A stretch of DNA of 64,000 bases from Micropterus salmoides (taxonomy: Eukaryota; Chordata; Actinopteri; Centrarchiformes; Centrarchidae), in assembly GCF_014851395.1 (NCBI RefSeq), contig NW_024040485.1, forward strand, positions 19,785,276 through 19,849,275, given 5' to 3'. The notes under the pieces were generated by a model. It was not told the DNA's origin and ran no database searches. It saw only the letters and a list, made by a program, of their open reading frames with translations. Position numbers and translations under genes: made by a program. Below, one piece after another: positions 62,000-64,000 of the stretch (position 1 is its first letter; each line of letters begins with the position of its first letter).

Positions 62000-63411
62000 T
62001 TACGTTGCATAGTGGTCAAAGCTACCCAGGTACTCAAGAGCAGCCTGATAGCAGAACTGGTACTCATCCTGGGTGAGAAACAGAAGAGAGATAAAAATAA
62101 ATAAAAATGTATCGTTGCTAGACAGGCATGGACTTATGGGCCCAGCTGACTGCTCACAACATCTATTCAGTCTCATTTTACTACTAGAATCATGCTAATT
62201 GCAACGCAACAGAGACTTTTCTGTATGTAGGGAATGCTGTGTCACATTTATCTTCTTGTACCTTTCAATGTACCTTACTGTTCTGTACCTGTGCAAATGG
62301 CAAATAAATCTAATCTAATCTAATCTTCATGTCTCAGTCAGGTGATTTTGAATTTTTCAGATAAACCCAAGGATTAAGTGTTCCTTTATGGTATGAGGAA
62401 AAATCCTCATGTCTTCATCTAAACAAAACATTTAAAAACCCATTGGATTAGGTGAAAAACACACCGTCACTTAGATTATAGCAGGCCTGTTTTAATTACC
62501 TCACAGAAAGCTAAAGTTTTGGCGATACATGACAGTCACATCAACGAAAGGGAAATTTGTTTTTGCAGTCTTGAAACATAAAAATGTTTCTTACTCACTT
62601 ATTTAAATTCAACTTTTGTGAAAATATGGGAAGATTAAAATCAGTCAAACAGTAATCATTATTAAGGAATGCACATGTACACACAGTTGCCCCATACAGA
62701 TATAGGGCATAATATATAAAAGTATGGTGAAGACTATTAAAGCCTTGTTTTTTTTTTGCATGTTTGTAAGACATGTCCTCCTTAAGGAAACTAAATAGCT
62801 TAAAATATCGATGAACTGCCAAATATAAACAGTAAGAAAATTACTGGATTTATCAATATATTGCTTTAAGCAGTAACAATGGTGTGCTCTACCAGTGCTT
62901 TCCTTGCTTGTATCTCTGCCCTGTTGAGTGAATGAATAAGTCTCACATGCTGTTGAGTCTTTACCTCAGTCTGCACCATGGCTGGTCTCTGTGTGCGCAG
63001 CATTTTGACAGTCTGGAATATGTCCACTGCCCCTTCGTAACGCATCCTCTCCAGGACAATACTCAGAGTGATGAAGACACCTGTCCGTCCCACGCCAGCA
63101 CTAAAACCACAAAGGAAAACCTTTGTTTACAATGTGCCCAATCTTGGACGTGCTCTGTTCTGACCAACCTACTGCACATATTATGTAGATAAATGTGCTT
63201 CTAATTAACAATGAATAGTTTCATCATAAGCTGCTTAGACGAACCCCACTGCTTACCTGCAGTGAACGCTGATTGGTCCATCCTGGCCAAACTGCTCCTT
63301 GGTTTTGTGCACCTGGCCAATGAAATCGATGAAACCCTCTCCAGATTTGGGCACACCTTGCTCTGGCCAATCAGTGAACTGGAACTGACGCACTGTCCGT
63401 GATTGGCCATC
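62000..63411 (-). CDS. ptprs: Receptor-type tyrosine phosphatase, last three exons (PTPRS-like), partial
   Basis: C-terminal end of a LAR-family receptor phosphatase, a neuronal receptor for heparan/chondroitin sulfate proteoglycans. Exons: 63411-63257, 63100-62965, 62068-62000; phases and GT-AG sites agree. They encode about 119 residues of the membrane-distal D2 phosphatase domain: QFTDWPEQGVPKSGEGF, VHCSAGVGRTGVF (the CX5R loop), an IVLERMRYEG helix, and the family C-terminus ALEYLGSFDHYAT. The WPD-loop aspartate is glutamate here (WPE), as known for D2 of this family, which helps explain its weak activity. DEYQFCYQ favours PTPRS over PTPRF/PTPRD, though not decisively. The gene continues beyond position 64000. 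Confidence 0.92.
62250..62326 (+). repeat. LINE tail with (TCTAA)n
   Basis: A short segment ending in a pentanucleotide run (AATCTAATCTAATCTAATCT), preceded by TGCAAATGGCAAATAAA. This is typical of the 3' ends of teleost L2-like LINEs or their SINE partners. It lies in the last ptprs intron. Confidence 0.45.
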
Positions 63412-64000
63412 CTGAAGGAGAGAGGCAACGATAAGAATCGGTATATAAGAAGACAGTATATCCCATGAAATGTGTAGTTATTGTTTGTATGAGGTGATTA
63501 TTTCAAAAAGACCATTTACAGAGCTTCTTCTTGTATTGACTGAGGAGTGAGACCCTGCCAGGCAATATCTATTTTCCCTCTCTAATGATTACTGTTATCT
63601 GACCCTGGATCAGTGGCTGTGGTCAACTTCAAGCTGTAACGTCAGAATGTCTGCTTTTGTCAGCCACTCAGAAGGCAATTACATCTTTTTTCTTCTGCTC
63701 AGCCTCTCTGACTCCTCTTTAATGGGGATCGATAGAGCATCTGTCAATGTGGCGTCAGTGCAGGACAGGCTCAACTGGAGTTATCTATAACTGGCACATA
63801 TGTGCACGACGCATGCGCTGTATGCTGTCAAGGTAATCTGGAGACAGTATGGTTGAATGAGTAATAGGGCTGCTTATCAATAATGCTAACCTGTTCTGTT
63901 ACACACATTCACATATGAAGCACACTCTAACCAACACACACTACAGGTCGATAGGACATGCTTTGCACCACTGCCTACTAACAGCACTGATGGATTGGAA
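63412..64000 (-). other. ptprs: ptprs intron, partial
   Basis: Intronic sequence upstream of the D2 exon at 63411, running off the window. No exon or repeat is recognised. Confidence 0.6.

Noticed and set aside
62300..62326. Telomere-like repeat
   Set aside because: The unit is TCTAA, not TTAGGG, and it sits at a LINE-type tail.
1..64000. CRISPR array, bacterial operon, integrated virus
   Set aside because: No regularly spaced identical repeats with unique spacers, no Shine-Dalgarno/operon structure, and no retroviral pol or env motifs; the window is vertebrate nuclear DNA.

Overview
This is nuclear DNA of a teleost fish, most likely a percomorph. The evidence is split genes with short GT-AG introns, three recognisable vertebrate gene families with teleost-like spacing, dense CA/GT microsatellites, and several interspersed repeats familiar from percomorph genomes. 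There is no bacterial, plasmid or phage character. Exon boundaries below were read by hand: I matched protein families on each strand, then checked that reading phase and GT/AG dinucleotides agree at every junction.

Layout. (1) Positions about 1.5-39 kb, minus strand: a semaphorin-6B gene (sema6b). Its 16 coding exons join into an uninterrupted 894-residue protein. A first intron of about 12 kb separates the coding exons from a possible non-coding first exon near 38.9-39.0 kb. (2) About 40.85-48.5 kb, plus strand: abhd17a, a depalmitoylase, with a promoter and non-coding first exon, four coding exons (356 residues) and a long 3' UTR. It is head-to-head with sema6b. (3) About 48.8-56.2 kb, minus strand: a GRAM-domain, single-transmembrane protein of the GRAMD2 type (13 coding exons, 336 residues), tail-to-tail with abhd17a. 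(4) About 59-64 kb, minus strand: the last three coding exons of a LAR-type receptor tyrosine phosphatase, best matched to ptprs; the rest lies beyond the right edge. SEMA6B, ABHD17A and PTPRS all lie in human 19p13.3, so part of that synteny appears conserved.

The most unusual region is the pair of sema6b introns between 6.2 and 19 kb, which are packed with mobile DNA. A minus-strand L1-like LINE fragment is interrupted twice: by a near-perfect Tc1 transposon with an intact 339-residue DD34E transposase, and by a non-autonomous LTR retrotransposon with a proline-rich reading frame and LTRs of unequal length. On either side, in opposite orientation, lie two copies of a TA-flanked inverted-repeat element. 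This element carries tRNA-like modules (Pol III A-box and B-box) and, in one copy, a large internal palindrome. It is the best candidate for something undescribed.

The genes are not an operon and need not act together. Three of the four encode membrane-associated signalling or contact-site proteins: an axon-guidance ligand/receptor, a depalmitoylase acting on synaptic and Ras-type substrates, an ER-plasma membrane contact protein, and a neuronal receptor phosphatase.
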